Origin: Pseudomonas fluorescens
Lineage (GTDB): Bacteria; Pseudomonadota; Gammaproteobacteria; Pseudomonadales; Pseudomonadaceae
Direction of reading: 5' to 3'
DNA length: 64,000 nucleotides
Assembly: GCF_902497745.1 (NCBI RefSeq)
Contig: NZ_CABVHJ010000007.1
Coordinates: 2,501-66,500 of the forward strand
The position numbers were made by a program, and so were the translations under genes. The notes under the pieces are model-generated. The model made no database searches. It was not told where the DNA came from and saw only the letters and a list, made by a program, of their open reading frames with translations. This document shows, piece after piece, positions 51,765 to 60,438 of the stretch; positions within the stretch are counted from its first letter, which is position 1; each line of letters begins with the position of its first letter.

Positions 51765-53390
51765 TTACAACTGGAAGCGCCGCACCATGCCCTGCAAGGC
51801 GTTGGCCAGTTGCGACAACTCATGGCTGGACGCGCTGGTCTGGTCGGCACCCGCGGCCGAGCGTACCGACAAATCACGAATGTTCACCAGGTTGCGATCC
51901 ACTTCGCGGGCAACTTGCGCCTGCTCTTCGGCGGCACTGGCGATCACCAGATTGCGCTCATGGATCTCATGCACCGACGCGGTGATGGTTTGCAGCGCCT
52001 CACCGGCGCGCTCAGCCAACGCCAGCGTGGTCGTCGCCCGCGCCGTGCTGGCGTGCATCGAATCCAGCGCCAGGCTCGAACCGCTGCGCATGCCCTGGAC
52101 CATCTGCTCGATCTCCTGCGTCGATTGCTGCGTACGATAAGCCAGCGCCCGCACTTCATCGGCGACCACGGCAAAGCCTCGCCCGCTCTCACCGGCGCGC
52201 GCCGCTTCAATCGCCGCGTTAAGCGCCAGCAGGTTGGTCTGCTCGGCAATCGCCCGGATCACGTCCAGCACTTTGCCGATGTCCTGCGACTGGTTGGCCA
52301 GTGATTTCACCAACTCGCCGGTCTGTTGCACATCACTGGCCAGTGCGTTGATGGCGGTGGCGGTCTCACTGACACGCACCTGCCCCAAATGCGCCGACTC
52401 GCTGGACTGACGAGTCGCGTCAGAGGTCGACACCGCATTGCGTGCGACCTCTTCCACCGCTGCCGTCATCTGGTTGACGGCGGTCGCGGCCTGTTCGATT
52501 TCATTGTTCTGTTGTTGCAGCCCCTGTGTGCTGTCGAGCGTCACCGCATTGAGTTCATCGGCAGCGGTCGCCAGTTGCGTGGCCGAGCCGCTGATGCCTT
52601 GCAGCGTCTCACGCAGGTTTTGCTGCATGGTCGCCAAGGCTTTGAGCAAACGGCTGACTTCATCGTTGCCATGGGTTTCGATCGGCCGGGTCAGATCGCC
52701 CTGCGCGACACTTTCTGCTGCGCTGACGGCGCTGCTCAGCGGACGAACGATACTGCGCGTGAGCATCATCGCCAGTGCCACCGTGGCCAGCGCGGCCAAG
52801 GCAATGAACAAGCTGACAATCGTCCGCGAATTTTCGTAGTGCGCAGCGGACTTCTGGCTTTCGGCGGCGACCTGTTTGGCGAACAGGTCCGCCAGGTCGT
52901 TAAGTTGTTTGCCGGAGCCATCGACGACGGTTTTCATGTCGACCAGCAACAATCTGGTCAGCTCATCACGCTTGCCTTGCTCGGCGAGGGTGAAGGATTG
53001 AGCAATACCACTGCGATACGCGGCGAAGGTCTTTTTGAACTGGTCGTATAGCTGCTGGCCTTCCGGGGTGTCGACCAGTTTGTCGTAGGCGGCGATTTTC
53101 TCGCTCAGCTCCTTGTCGCGGGTGTCCATCTGGCTGCGGTAAGTCGCAATGTTGGCCGGATCCTGATCCAGCGCCATGCGCAGCGAGATGGTGCGGATGC
53201 GCAGCATGATCTCGCGGATCTCGTCGCCACCACGAATACTCGGCAGCCACTGGTTTTCTACCGCGACTTCACTGTCGCGAATACTCGACATCTGCCCGAG
53301 CGCAAAAACGCCGAGCAATGCCACCAACACCGCGATCAGGGCAAATCCCAGAGCAGCCCGGGGAGCAATATTCAACTGACGAAGCAACAT
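51765..53390 (-). CDS. Methyl-accepting chemotaxis protein
   Basis: A 541-residue chemoreceptor. A first membrane segment ([19 protein letters not shown], about 12-32) and a four-helix-bundle-type periplasmic sensor domain (about 33-190) precede a second membrane segment near 195. A HAMP domain ([17 protein letters not shown]) and the signalling hairpin with the tip [24 protein letters not shown] follow. No C-terminal CheR-binding pentapeptide is seen. The ligand is unknown. The ATG at 53390 has AAGGG upstream, and a FliA-type promoter lies about 70 bases upstream. Confidence 0.95.
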   Translation of the reverse strand: MLLRQLNIAPRAALGFALIAVLVALLGVFALGQMSSIRDSEVAVENQWLPSIRGGDEIREIMLRIRTISLRMALDQDPANIATYRSQMDTRDKELSEKIAAYDKLVDTPEGQQLYDQFKKTFAAYRSGIAQSFTLAEQGKRDELTRLLLVDMKTVVDGSGKQLNDLADLFAKQVAAESQKSAAHYENSRTIVSLFIALAALATVALAMMLTRSIVRPLSSAVSAAESVAQGDLTRPIETHGNDEVSRLLKALATMQQNLRETLQGISGSATQLATAADELNAVTLDSTQGLQQQNNEIEQAATAVNQMTAAVEEVARNAVSTSDATRQSSESAHLGQVRVSETATAINALASDVQQTGELVKSLANQSQDIGKVLDVIRAIAEQTNLLALNAAIEAARAGESGRGFAVVADEVRALAYRTQQSTQEIEQMVQGMRSGSSLALDSMHASTARATTTLALAERAGEALQTITASVHEIHERNLVIASAAEEQAQVAREVDRNLVNIRDLSVRSAAGADQTSASSHELSQLANALQGMVRRFQL

Positions 53391-53462
53391 GACGAACGCC
53401 CTTATTCTTGTATTGGCCAGATTCAAGGGGCGAAGCCATGGCAGTCCCCTCTTGTTAGCGGG

Positions 53463-53489
53463 CTATCGGCAGGTTGTATGACGACTTGA
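53463..53489 (-). promoter_or_regulatory. FliA (sigma-28)-type promoter of the chemoreceptor gene
   Basis: On the minus strand TCAAGTCG, an 11-base spacer and GCCGATAG follow one another. The -10 matches 7 of 8 and the -35 5 of 8 positions of the flagellar consensus TAAAGTTT-N11-GCCGATAA. It would couple receptor expression to flagellar assembly. Confidence 0.75.
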
Positions 53490-53512
53490 AGGAGAAATGA
53501 GTTTTTGTCGGA

Positions 53513-53552
53513 CAAAAAAAATCCCCGTATCTTTCGATACGAGGATTTTTAA
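53513..53552 (-). terminator. Terminator at the end of the tRNA cluster
   Basis: AATCCTCGTATC pairs with GATACGGGGATT (with one G-T pair) on the minus strand, followed by a run of T. It closes the transcript after the last tRNA-Pro and sits just before the chemoreceptor promoter region. Confidence 0.88.
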
Positions 53553-53554
53553 TA

Positions 53555-53631
53555 TGGTCGGGGTAAGGGGATTCGAACTCCTGACATCCTGCTCCCAAAG
53601 CAGGCGCGCTACCGGACTGCGCTATACCCCG
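53555..53631 (-). tRNA. tRNA-Pro (anticodon TGG), copy 1
   Basis: A 77-base tRNA with encoded CCA. The reverse complement starts CGGGGTATAGCGCAGT; the anticodon loop CTTTGGGA gives TGG. T-loop GTTCGAATC is present. It is identical to the other two tRNA-Pro copies. Confidence 0.97.
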
Positions 53632-53676
53632 GTAAAAAAAAGGCGACCTTTCAAAGATCGCCTTCTTCGATCAGCG
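53632..53676 (-). terminator. Terminator-like hairpin in spacer, copy 1
   Basis: On the minus strand GGCGATCTTT pairs with AAAGGTCGCC, followed by a run of eight T residues. It lies between tRNA-Lys copy 1 and tRNA-Pro copy 1. Confidence 0.85.
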
Positions 53677-53728
53677 CTTTTGGCCTCTGATCTTAAGATT
53701 CGATCCCAGCGCTAACTGGTTTCAAAAA

Positions 53729-53804
53729 TGGTGGGTCGTGTGGGATTCGAACCTACGACCAATTGGTTAAAAGCCAACTGCTCTACCAACTGAGCTAACG
53801 ACCC
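53729..53804 (-). tRNA. tRNA-Lys (anticodon TTT), copy 1
   Basis: A 76-base tRNA with encoded CCA, starting GGGTCGTTAGCTCAGTTGG on the minus strand, with anticodon loop CTTTTAA giving TTT. It is identical to the second tRNA-Lys copy. Confidence 0.97.
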
Positions 53805-53809
53805 AAAAA

Positions 53810-53886
53810 TGGTCGGGGTAAGGGGATTCGAACTCCTGACATCCTGCTCCCAAAGCAGGCGCGCTACCGGACTGCGCTATACCCCG
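53810..53886 (-). tRNA. tRNA-Pro (anticodon TGG), copy 2
   Basis: Identical to copy 1, with CCA encoded. It lies between a terminator-like hairpin upstream and tRNA-Lys copy 1 downstream in transcription order. Confidence 0.97.
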
Positions 53887-53931
53887 GTAAAAAAAAGGCG
53901 ACCTTTCAAAGATCGCCTTCTTCGATCAGCG
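53887..53931 (-). terminator. Terminator-like hairpin in spacer, copy 2
   Basis: Identical to the hairpin in the first spacer, with its T-run ending just before tRNA-Pro copy 2. Confidence 0.85.
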
Positions 53932-53983
53932 CTTTTGGCCTCTGATCTTAAGATTCGATCCCAGCGCTAACTGGTTTCAAAAA

Positions 53984-54059
53984 TGGTGGGTCGTGTGGGA
54001 TTCGAACCTACGACCAATTGGTTAAAAGCCAACTGCTCTACCAACTGAGCTAACGACCC
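53984..54059 (-). tRNA. tRNA-Lys (anticodon TTT), copy 2
   Basis: Identical to tRNA-Lys copy 1, with encoded CCA. In transcription order it is third in the cluster, right after tRNA-Pro copy 3 and before the first terminator-like hairpin. Confidence 0.97.
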
Positions 54060-54064
54060 AAAAA

Positions 54065-54141
54065 TGGTCGGGGTAAGGGGATTCGAACTCCTGACATCCT
54101 GCTCCCAAAGCAGGCGCGCTACCGGACTGCGCTATACCCCG
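54065..54141 (-). tRNA. tRNA-Pro (anticodon TGG), copy 3
   Basis: Identical to the other two tRNA-Pro genes. It follows tRNA-Asn by nine bases in transcription order. Confidence 0.97.
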
Positions 54142-54150
54142 GCTTGAAAT

Positions 54151-54226
54151 TGGCTCCGTGACCAGGACTCGAACCTGGGACCCAATGATTAACAGTCATT
54201 TGCTCTACCGACTGAGCTATCACGGA
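54151..54226 (-). tRNA. tRNA-Asn (anticodon GTT)
   Basis: A 76-base tRNA with encoded CCA. The minus strand starts TCCGTGATAGCTCAGTCGG, and the anticodon loop CTGTTAA gives GTT. It is the promoter-proximal gene of the cluster. Confidence 0.97.
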
Positions 54227-54311
54227 ACTACATATTTCAATTTACAACGGTGAAACTTACTGCTTCCAGTCACTCGTTCGCATCGCTGCGTTCGTGTGTC
54301 TGAGGCGCGCT

Positions 54312-54339
54312 ATTCTACAACCTAGAACACCTCTGTCAA
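54312..54339 (-). promoter_or_regulatory. Strong sigma-70 promoter of the tRNA cluster
   Basis: On the minus strand TTGACA, a 16-base spacer and TAGAAT are followed by a GC-rich discriminator (GCGCGCC). Such discriminators are typical of stable-RNA promoters under ppGpp/DksA control. The start is near 54305, about 79 bases before tRNA-Asn. Confidence 0.88.
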
Positions 54340-54471
54340 CCCCCTAAATTGCTTTCAAGTTAATGATTTGCAACTTATTTCAGATTTCAACTCAGTGAGC
54401 TGAGACCGTCTTGGCGACTGACTGCGGGGCGCACTTTACAAGCCTTTTCCTTTGAGTTCAACAGCCTAACG

Positions 54472-54500
54472 AAAAAAAAGGCCCTACGATGTAGGGCCTC
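54472..54500 (-). terminator. Intrinsic terminator after clpB
   Basis: GGCCCTAC (54480-54487), three-base loop, GTAGGGCC (54491-54498); on the minus strand a run of eight T residues follows. Confidence 0.93.
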
Positions 54501-54524
54501 CCAATTTTTCATTGGCGCTTGGAC

Positions 54525-57089
54525 TCAGTTGAAAACGATTTCGTCGTTCTCGACCTTGCCGGTTGCCGTGTCGCCTGGCATGAAGTGACCCGAAAGGATC
54601 AACTGCGCCAACGGGTTTTCGATCCAGCGCTGAATCGCCCGTTTCAAAGGACGTGCGCCATACACCGGGTCGTAACCAACAGCGATCAGCTTGTCCATCG
54701 CCTCCGGACTGAGTTCCAGCTTCAGTTCGCGCTCGGCCAGACGGCTGCGCAGACGGCCCAACTGGATTTCGGTAATGCCCGCGATCTGATCCCGCGCCAA
54801 TGGCTCGAAGATCACCACTTCGTCGACCCGGTTGATGAACTCCGGACGGAAGTGCGACGTCAGCGCATCCATTACGGCAGCACGTTGAGCCTCACGATCA
54901 CCGACCAGTTCCTGAATCTGCACAGAGCCGAGGTTCGAGGTCATGACGATCACGGTATTGCGGAAATCCACCGTGCGGCCATGGCTGTCGGTCAAACGAC
55001 CATCTTCAAGCACTTGCAGCAAGATGTTGAACACATCCGGGTGCGCCTTCTCGACTTCGTCCAGCAGGATCACCGAATAAGGCTTACGACGTACCGCCTC
55101 AGTCAGGTAACCGCCCTCTTCGTAGCCGACGTATCCCGGTGGCGCACCGATCAGGCGAGCCACGGAGTGTTTCTCCATGAACTCGGACATGTCGATTCGC
55201 ACCATCGCTTCTTCAGTATCAAAGAGGAATTCGGCCAGCGCCTTGCACAGCTCGGTTTTACCGACACCGGTCGGGCCGAGGAACATGAACGAGCCGCTCG
55301 GACGATTCGGGTCGGACAACCCGGCACGCGAACGCCGAACTGCATTGGCCACAGCGACCACTGCCTCTTCCTGACCGATCACCCGTTTGTGCAACAGGCT
55401 CTCCATCTTCATCAGCTTGTCGCGCTCGCCTTCGAGCATTTTCGACACGGGAATGCCGGTCCACTTCGATACGACTTCGGCGATTTCTTCTTCAGTCACC
55501 TTGCTACGCAGCAGCTGGTTTTCGCTCTTGCCGTGCTGATCGACCATTTGCAGGCTGCGTTCCAGATCCGGGATCACCCCGTACTGCAATTCGGCCATGC
55601 GATTGAGGTCGCCTTTGCGGCGCGCGGCCTCCAGCTCCTGACGCGACTGTTCGATCTTCTGCTGAATCTGCGCAGAACCCTGCACCTCGGCTTTTTCCGA
55701 GTTCCAGATTTCTTCCAGATCGGAATACTCGCGTTCGAGACGGACGATTTCTTCCTGGAGTTTTTCCAGACGTTTCATCGCCGCTTCGTCGCTTTCTTTC
55801 TTCAGCGCCTGGGATTCGACCTTCAACTGAATCAGGCGACGCTCCAGACGATCGAGCACTTCCGGCTTGGAATCGATTTCCATGCGAATGCGGCTGGCGG
55901 CCTCGTCGATCAGGTCGATGGCCTTGTCCGGCAACTGCCGGTCAGTGATGTAGCGATGGCTGAGCTTCGCTGCCGCAATGATCGCGCCATCAGTGATCGC
56001 CACCTTGTGGTGAACCTCGTAACGCTCTTTAAGGCCGCGCAGGATAGCGATGGTGTCTTCTTCGCTCGGCTCATCCACCAATACTTTCTGGAAGCGCCGC
56101 TCGAGCGCCGCGTCCTTCTCTATATATTGGCGATACTCGTTAAGCGTGGTCGCGCCGACGCAGTGCAACTCGCCGCGAGCCAGTGCTGGCTTGAGCATGT
56201 TGCCGGCGTCCATCGAGCCTTCGCCTTTACCGGCGCCGACCATGGTGTGCAGTTCGTCGATGAACAGAATGATCTGCCCTTCCTGCTTCGACAGCTCGTT
56301 GAGCAGCGATTTCAGGCGTTCTTCGAACTCACCGCGATACTTGGCACCGGCAATCAGCGCGCCCATGTCCAGCGAGAGCAGACGCTTGCCTTTAAGGCCG
56401 TCCGGCACTTCGCCGTTGATGATGCGCTGGGCCAGACCTTCGGCAATCGCGGTTTTACCCACGCCAGGTTCGCCGATCAGCACCGGGTTGTTCTTGGTGC
56501 GGCGTTGCAGAACCTGAATGGTGCGACGGATTTCGTCATCACGACCGATCACCGGATCAAGCTTGCCGTCTTCGGCGCGCTTGGTCAGGTCGACGGTGTA
56601 TTTATCCAGCGCTTGGCGCGACTCTTCGTGGTTGGCGTCATTCACCGCTTCGCCGCCACGCAGGTTGTTGATCGCGTTTTCCAGGGCTTTCTTGCTCACG
56701 CCCTGGCCGAGCAGCAACTTGCCGAGCTTGCTGTTCTCGTCCATCGCCGCGAGCAGCACCAGTTCGCTGGAGATGAACTGGTCGCCCTTCTGCTGGGCCA
56801 GACGGTCAGCCTGATTGAGCAGGCGCGCCAGATCCTGCGACATGTTGACGTCGCCAGTGGGGTTCTGGATTTTCGGTAATTGGTCGAGCTCTTTGGTCAG
56901 CTCTTTACGCAAGCTGTTGACGTCGAAGCCCACCTGCATCAGCAGAGGTTTGATCGAACCACCCTGCTGTTCAAGCATGGCTTGCATCAAGTGCGCCGGC
57001 TCGATGGCCGGATGATCGTGGCCGACGGCCAACGACTGGGCGTCGGACAAGGCCAACTGTAATTTGCTGGTTAAACGGTCTATTCGCAT
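54525..57089 (-). CDS. clpB: ATP-dependent chaperone ClpB
   Basis: An 854-residue Hsp100 disaggregase. The N-domain (1-145), first AAA+ ring domain with Walker A GEPGVGKT near 205, and the long coiled-coil M-domain (about 400-530) precede a second AAA+ with GPTGVGKT near 605 and arginine fingers. It works with DnaK to rescue heat-aggregated proteins. A sigma-32 promoter is expected upstream of 57089 but I did not find a clear one. It is followed by a strong terminator. Confidence 0.98.
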   Translation of the reverse strand: MRIDRLTSKLQLALSDAQSLAVGHDHPAIEPAHLMQAMLEQQGGSIKPLLMQVGFDVNSLRKELTKELDQLPKIQNPTGDVNMSQDLARLLNQADRLAQQKGDQFISSELVLLAAMDENSKLGKLLLGQGVSKKALENAINNLRGGEAVNDANHEESRQALDKYTVDLTKRAEDGKLDPVIGRDDEIRRTIQVLQRRTKNNPVLIGEPGVGKTAIAEGLAQRIINGEVPDGLKGKRLLSLDMGALIAGAKYRGEFEERLKSLLNELSKQEGQIILFIDELHTMVGAGKGEGSMDAGNMLKPALARGELHCVGATTLNEYRQYIEKDAALERRFQKVLVDEPSEEDTIAILRGLKERYEVHHKVAITDGAIIAAAKLSHRYITDRQLPDKAIDLIDEAASRIRMEIDSKPEVLDRLERRLIQLKVESQALKKESDEAAMKRLEKLQEEIVRLEREYSDLEEIWNSEKAEVQGSAQIQQKIEQSRQELEAARRKGDLNRMAELQYGVIPDLERSLQMVDQHGKSENQLLRSKVTEEEIAEVVSKWTGIPVSKMLEGERDKLMKMESLLHKRVIGQEEAVVAVANAVRRSRAGLSDPNRPSGSFMFLGPTGVGKTELCKALAEFLFDTEEAMVRIDMSEFMEKHSVARLIGAPPGYVGYEEGGYLTEAVRRKPYSVILLDEVEKAHPDVFNILLQVLEDGRLTDSHGRTVDFRNTVIVMTSNLGSVQIQELVGDREAQRAAVMDALTSHFRPEFINRVDEVVIFEPLARDQIAGITEIQLGRLRSRLAERELKLELSPEAMDKLIAVGYDPVYGARPLKRAIQRWIENPLAQLILSGHFMPGDTATGKVENDEIVFN

Positions 57090-57219
57090 AAGTCACCTTC
57101 CTTTTGAGCAGGCCGGACCTAAAAACCATCCTGAATAAAGAAACCTGCCAGATACCCCTATAGATGCGGTCGATTCTGGGAGATTCAAGCGTCAGAGAGT
57201 TGATTCAGGTCAGGCAAGT

Positions 57220-57942
57220 CTAGCGGGTGAGCCAAACGAGGGAGGCAAAGCGGCCAGAGCGCGACGCACGGCGATAAGAGAAGAAGCGTGGATCAGTCAC
57301 GGTGCAGAAACCGCCACCATAAACAGCTGTGACACCCCGCTCAGCCAGACGCAGACGCGCCAGCAGATAGATGTCAGCCATGAACTTGCCAGCATTGTGG
57401 CTTGGCACGAAGGCTGATGCCGCTTCCGGCAATTGCTTGACGAAGACTTCTCGAACTTCCGGGCCGACCTCAAAGGCTTGCGGGCCGATGGCAGGGCCGA
57501 GCCAGACCAGCACTTCTGCGGCCGGAACATCGAGACTGTCGAGGGTAGCTTCCAGCACACCCGCCGCCAGCCCCCGCCAACCGGCATGAGCCGCCGCGAC
57601 ACGGGTGCCGGCACGATCGCAGAACAATGCCGGCAGACAGTCCGCCGTCATCGCCGCGCAGGCGATACCCGGCGTTGCTGTCCAGCTGGCGTCTGCGGTC
57701 GCAACAATGCCCGGATCCGCATGCGCCACGGCAATCCCGTGTACTTGCTGCAACCAGGCAGGCTGTATAGAGAAGTGCTCGGTCAGGCGCCGACGGTTCT
57801 CGGCCACAGCCTCAGGACGATCATCAACATGATCGCCCAGATTGAGACTGTCGAACGGCGCCTCGCTGACACCGCCCTCGCGGGTGGTGACGCAGGCTTT
57901 GACGCTGGCCGGCGCAGGCCAGTCCGGCGTCAGCCAGTTCAT
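57220..57942 (-). CDS. pgeF: PgeF/YfiH purine nucleoside phosphorylase-like, peptidoglycan editing factor
   Basis: A 240-residue laccase-domain (YfiH) protein. The metal-site residues are in ACAAMTADCLPALF and AAAHAGWRGLAAGV (near residues 105-140). Family members cleave purine nucleosides, and in E. coli the protein limits errors in the peptidoglycan stem peptide. It overlaps rluD upstream by four bases (ATGA), a pairing conserved in gammaproteobacteria. Confidence 0.93.
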   Translation of the reverse strand: MNWLTPDWPAPASVKACVTTREGGVSEAPFDSLNLGDHVDDRPEAVAENRRRLTEHFSIQPAWLQQVHGIAVAHADPGIVATADASWTATPGIACAAMTADCLPALFCDRAGTRVAAAHAGWRGLAAGVLEATLDSLDVPAAEVLVWLGPAIGPQAFEVGPEVREVFVKQLPEAASAFVPSHNAGKFMADIYLLARLRLAERGVTAVYGGGFCTVTDPRFFSYRRASRSGRFASLVWLTR

Positions 57943-58901
57943 CCGACGAATGCCTCGCGATCCTGCTTGAGCAGGGTCAGCAGCCAGACGAAATCTTCCG
58001 GCAGCGGCGATTCCCAGCTCATGCGCTCACCGGTCGTCGGATGATCCAGCTCAAGGAAGCGCGCGTGCAGGGCCTGACGCGGGAAATGCTTGAGGGATTC
58101 AACCATCGTCGGGTTCGCGGCTGGCGGAATGCGGAAACGACCGCCGTACGCCGGGTCGCCGACCAACGGGAAGTTGATGTGCGACATGTGCACGCGAATC
58201 TGGTGAGTACGACCGGTTTCCAGCTTCACCCGTACGTGGGTGTGCGAGCGGAAGCGCTCCAGCACGCGGTAGTGACTGACGGCAGGCTTGCCGCCTTCCA
58301 TCACCGCCATGCGCTGGCGCTGCTGGCCATGGCGACCGATCGGGGCGTTGATCTTGCCACCGGCGGTGACCACACCAATCACGATGCACTCATAGATACG
58401 GCTGACGCTGCGACTCTGCAACTGAGTAACCAGTTTGGTCTGCGCCTGAATGGTCTTGGCCACCACCATCAGACCGGTGGTGTCCTTGTCCAGACGATGC
58501 ACGATACCGGCGCGCGGGACATTGATGATGTCCGGCACGTGGTGCAGCAAAGCATTGAGCAGCGTGCCATCGGCGTGACCGGCAGCCGGGTGCACCACCA
58601 GGCCCGCAGGCTTGTTGATCACCAGAATGTCGTCGTCTTCATAGACGATGTCGAGTTCGATGTCCTGGGCGATCCACTCGCCCTGGGCTTCCTGCTCGGC
58701 AGTCAGCTCAAGGATGGCACCGCCGTGCACGATGTCGCGCGGGCGGATGACCGCCCCGTCCACAGTCAGGCGACCTTCTTTGATCCAGGCGGAAAGGCGC
58801 GAGCGAGAGTGCTCAGCGAAGAGTTGGGCAGCGACTTGATCGAGGCGTTGGCCGCCCAATTCGGACGGCACCTCTGCGCGAAGTTCAATTTTATCGGACA
58901 T
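57939..58901 (-). CDS. rluD: 23S rRNA pseudouridine(1911/1915/1917) synthase
   Basis: A 320-residue pseudouridine synthase acting on helix 69 of 23S rRNA. An N-terminal S4 domain (about 15-80) is followed by the catalytic motif HRLDKDTTGLMV with Asp near residue 140. The ATG at 58901 gives the usual MSDKIELRAEVP start; seven extra upstream codons are disfavoured. It is divergent from bamD and coupled to pgeF, as in other pseudomonads. Confidence 0.97.
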   Translation of the reverse strand: MSDKIELRAEVPSELGGQRLDQVAAQLFAEHSRSRLSAWIKEGRLTVDGAVIRPRDIVHGGAILELTAEQEAQGEWIAQDIELDIVYEDDDILVINKPAGLVVHPAAGHADGTLLNALLHHVPDIINVPRAGIVHRLDKDTTGLMVVAKTIQAQTKLVTQLQSRSVSRIYECIVIGVVTAGGKINAPIGRHGQQRQRMAVMEGGKPAVSHYRVLERFRSHTHVRVKLETGRTHQIRVHMSHINFPLVGDPAYGGRFRIPPAANPTMVESLKHFPRQALHARFLELDHPTTGERMSWESPLPEDFVWLLTLLKQDREAFVG

Positions 58902-59052
58902 GCTCTGACTGTGCGTCGGCACAGCTTTTGGTTTCGGCTGCGCGCTTGTGGTTAAATACGGCGTCTTTTGCCCCGAGGCTTTTCAACGGGGCGCTCATCA
59001 TAACAGGACGGCCCCGCCCAAGACAGCGGCCGTCATAGGGACGCAAGCCGCC

Positions 59053-60069
59053 ATGCAAGTGAAACACCTGCTGCTGATCGCCATCCTCGCATTGACCGCT
59101 GCTTGCTCATCGAAGGAAGTCGTAGACGAAAACCTCAGCGAAGCCGAGCTGTATCAGCAGGCTCAGACTGACCTGGACAACAATAGCTACACCAGCGCCA
59201 CAGCCAAGCTGAAGGCTCTGGAGTCGCGTTATCCGTTCGGTCGCTACGCCGATCAGGCACAGCTGGAGCTGATCTACGCCAACTACAAGAACGCCGAGCC
59301 GGAAGCTGCAAAGTCTGCCGCCGAGCGTTTCATTCGTTTGCACCCGCAGCACCCGAACGTGGATTACGCGTACTACCTGAAAGGTCTGACCTCTTTCGAC
59401 CAGGACGTCGGCCTGCTGGCGCGCTTCCTGCCGCTGGACATGACCAAGCGTGACCCGGGCGCCGCGCGCGACTCGTACAACGAGTTCGCCCAGCTGACCA
59501 GCCGCTACCCGAACAGCCGCTACGCGCCGGACGCCAAGCAGCGCATGATCTACCTGCGCAACCTGCTGGCGGCCTACGAAATTCACGTGGCCGACTACTA
59601 CCTGACCCGTCAGGCCTATGTAGCCGCTGCCAACCGTGGTCGTTACGTGGTGGAAAACTTCCAGGAAACCCCATCGGTCGGCGACGGTCTGGCGGTGATG
59701 ACTGAAGCCTATCAGCGTCTGCACCTGGACGAACTGGCGACCACTAGCCTGGAAACCCTGAAGCTCAACTACCCGAACCACCCAAGCCTGCAAGACGGCC
59801 AGTTCGTGCCACGGGTTGCCGAAGCCGATAACCGTTCGTTCCTGAGCAAGGCGACTTTGGGTCTGATCGAGTCGCGTCCACCGCTGCCGCCGGGTGAAAC
59901 CCGCGCCAACCAGGACGTGCAGAAGCAGTTCCAGGACGCGAAAGACGCGATCCCGAACGAGCTCAAGCCTAAGGACGAAAACGGTGACGTGATCGAAGAA
60001 CCAGAGCCTGAGTCGAGCAGCACCGACCGCTCGTGGTTCAGCTACATGACTTTCGGCGTGTTCGACTGA
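59053..60069 (+). CDS. bamD: Outer membrane assembly lipoprotein BamD
   Basis: A 338-residue lipoprotein of the BAM complex that folds outer-membrane proteins. The lipobox is T-A-A-C18. Five TPR-like repeats follow ([20 protein letters not shown] and on). Compared with the shorter E. coli BamD it has an extended acidic/proline-rich C-terminal tail (from about 285), normal for Pseudomonas. The ATG at 59053 is fixed by the signal peptide. A strong terminator follows. Older name comL. Confidence 0.97.
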   Translation: MQVKHLLLIAILALTAACSSKEVVDENLSEAELYQQAQTDLDNNSYTSATAKLKALESRYPFGRYADQAQLELIYANYKNAEPEAAKSAAERFIRLHPQHPNVDYAYYLKGLTSFDQDVGLLARFLPLDMTKRDPGAARDSYNEFAQLTSRYPNSRYAPDAKQRMIYLRNLLAAYEIHVADYYLTRQAYVAAANRGRYVVENFQETPSVGDGLAVMTEAYQRLHLDELATTSLETLKLNYPNHPSLQDGQFVPRVAEADNRSFLSKATLGLIESRPPLPPGETRANQDVQKQFQDAKDAIPNELKPKDENGDVIEEPEPESSSTDRSWFSYMTFGVFD

Positions 60070-60085
60070 TCGCACCGGCAGTACA

Positions 60086-60117
60086 GAAAAGGGAGATCTG
60101 CGGATCTCCCTTTTTTA
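60086..60117 (+). terminator. Intrinsic terminator after bamD
   Basis: AAAGGGAGATC pairs with GATCTCCCTTT around a short loop, followed by TTTTATTG. Confidence 0.93.
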
Positions 60118-60195
60118 TTGCCGCGCATTAATAGGCTGTGCGCTGGTCGGGAGCTTGGCTAAACTGCCGGATCATCAGTCGGAAAGCCGCTCATC

Positions 60196-60438
60196 ATGCT
60201 TCGTTTATTGTTCTGGATCGTCGTGATTTTCGCCGCCATATGGTTGTGGCGTAAATTCAAGGCACCCGCCGCGTCCTCTCAGTCCAATCGCACCCCTCGC
60301 GAACAGGACGCTCCACCGATGGTGCGCTGCGCCCATTGCGGCGTGCATCTGCCGCGCGACCGCGCACTGAGCGTGCAACAACAGTGGTATTGCAGCCAGG
60401 CTCACCTTGAGCAAGGCCCGGGTGCCAGTGATCGCTGA
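60196..60438 (+). CDS. PP0621 family small membrane protein
   Basis: An 80-residue protein. An N-terminal membrane segment (LFWIVVIFAAIWLWRKF) is followed by a small zinc-ribbon-like domain with CAHCGVHLP and YCSQAHLEQ. It matches the PP0621 family. Its last 17 bases overlap the start of pilS in another frame, so it is coupled to pilS and may belong to pilus control, but no function is known. Confidence 0.85.
   Translation: MLRLLFWIVVIFAAIWLWRKFKAPAASSQSNRTPREQDAPPMVRCAHCGVHLPRDRALSVQQQWYCSQAHLEQGPGASDR

Larger units (their letters stand above)
53555..54141 (-). repeat. Perfect 255-bp tandem duplication of a tRNA-Pro/tRNA-Lys unit, plus a third tRNA-Pro
   Basis: Bases 53555-53809 and 53810-54064 are identical as far as I can compare by eye: tRNA-Pro, a 97-base spacer and tRNA-Lys, plus the short linker. 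A third tRNA-Pro (54065-54141) begins another copy that is cut off by tRNA-Asn. This looks like unequal recombination between tRNA-Pro genes. Confidence 0.93.

Noticed and set aside
53632..53728. The spacer between tRNA-Lys and tRNA-Pro considered as a small RNA gene
   Set aside because: It holds a terminator hairpin and no clear promoter or conserved core; the duplication explains its second copy.
54519..56879. A 786-codon open frame on the plus strand opposite clpB
   Set aside because: It is entirely antisense to a well-supported gene, with His/Phe/Gln-rich artefact composition and no recognisable motif.
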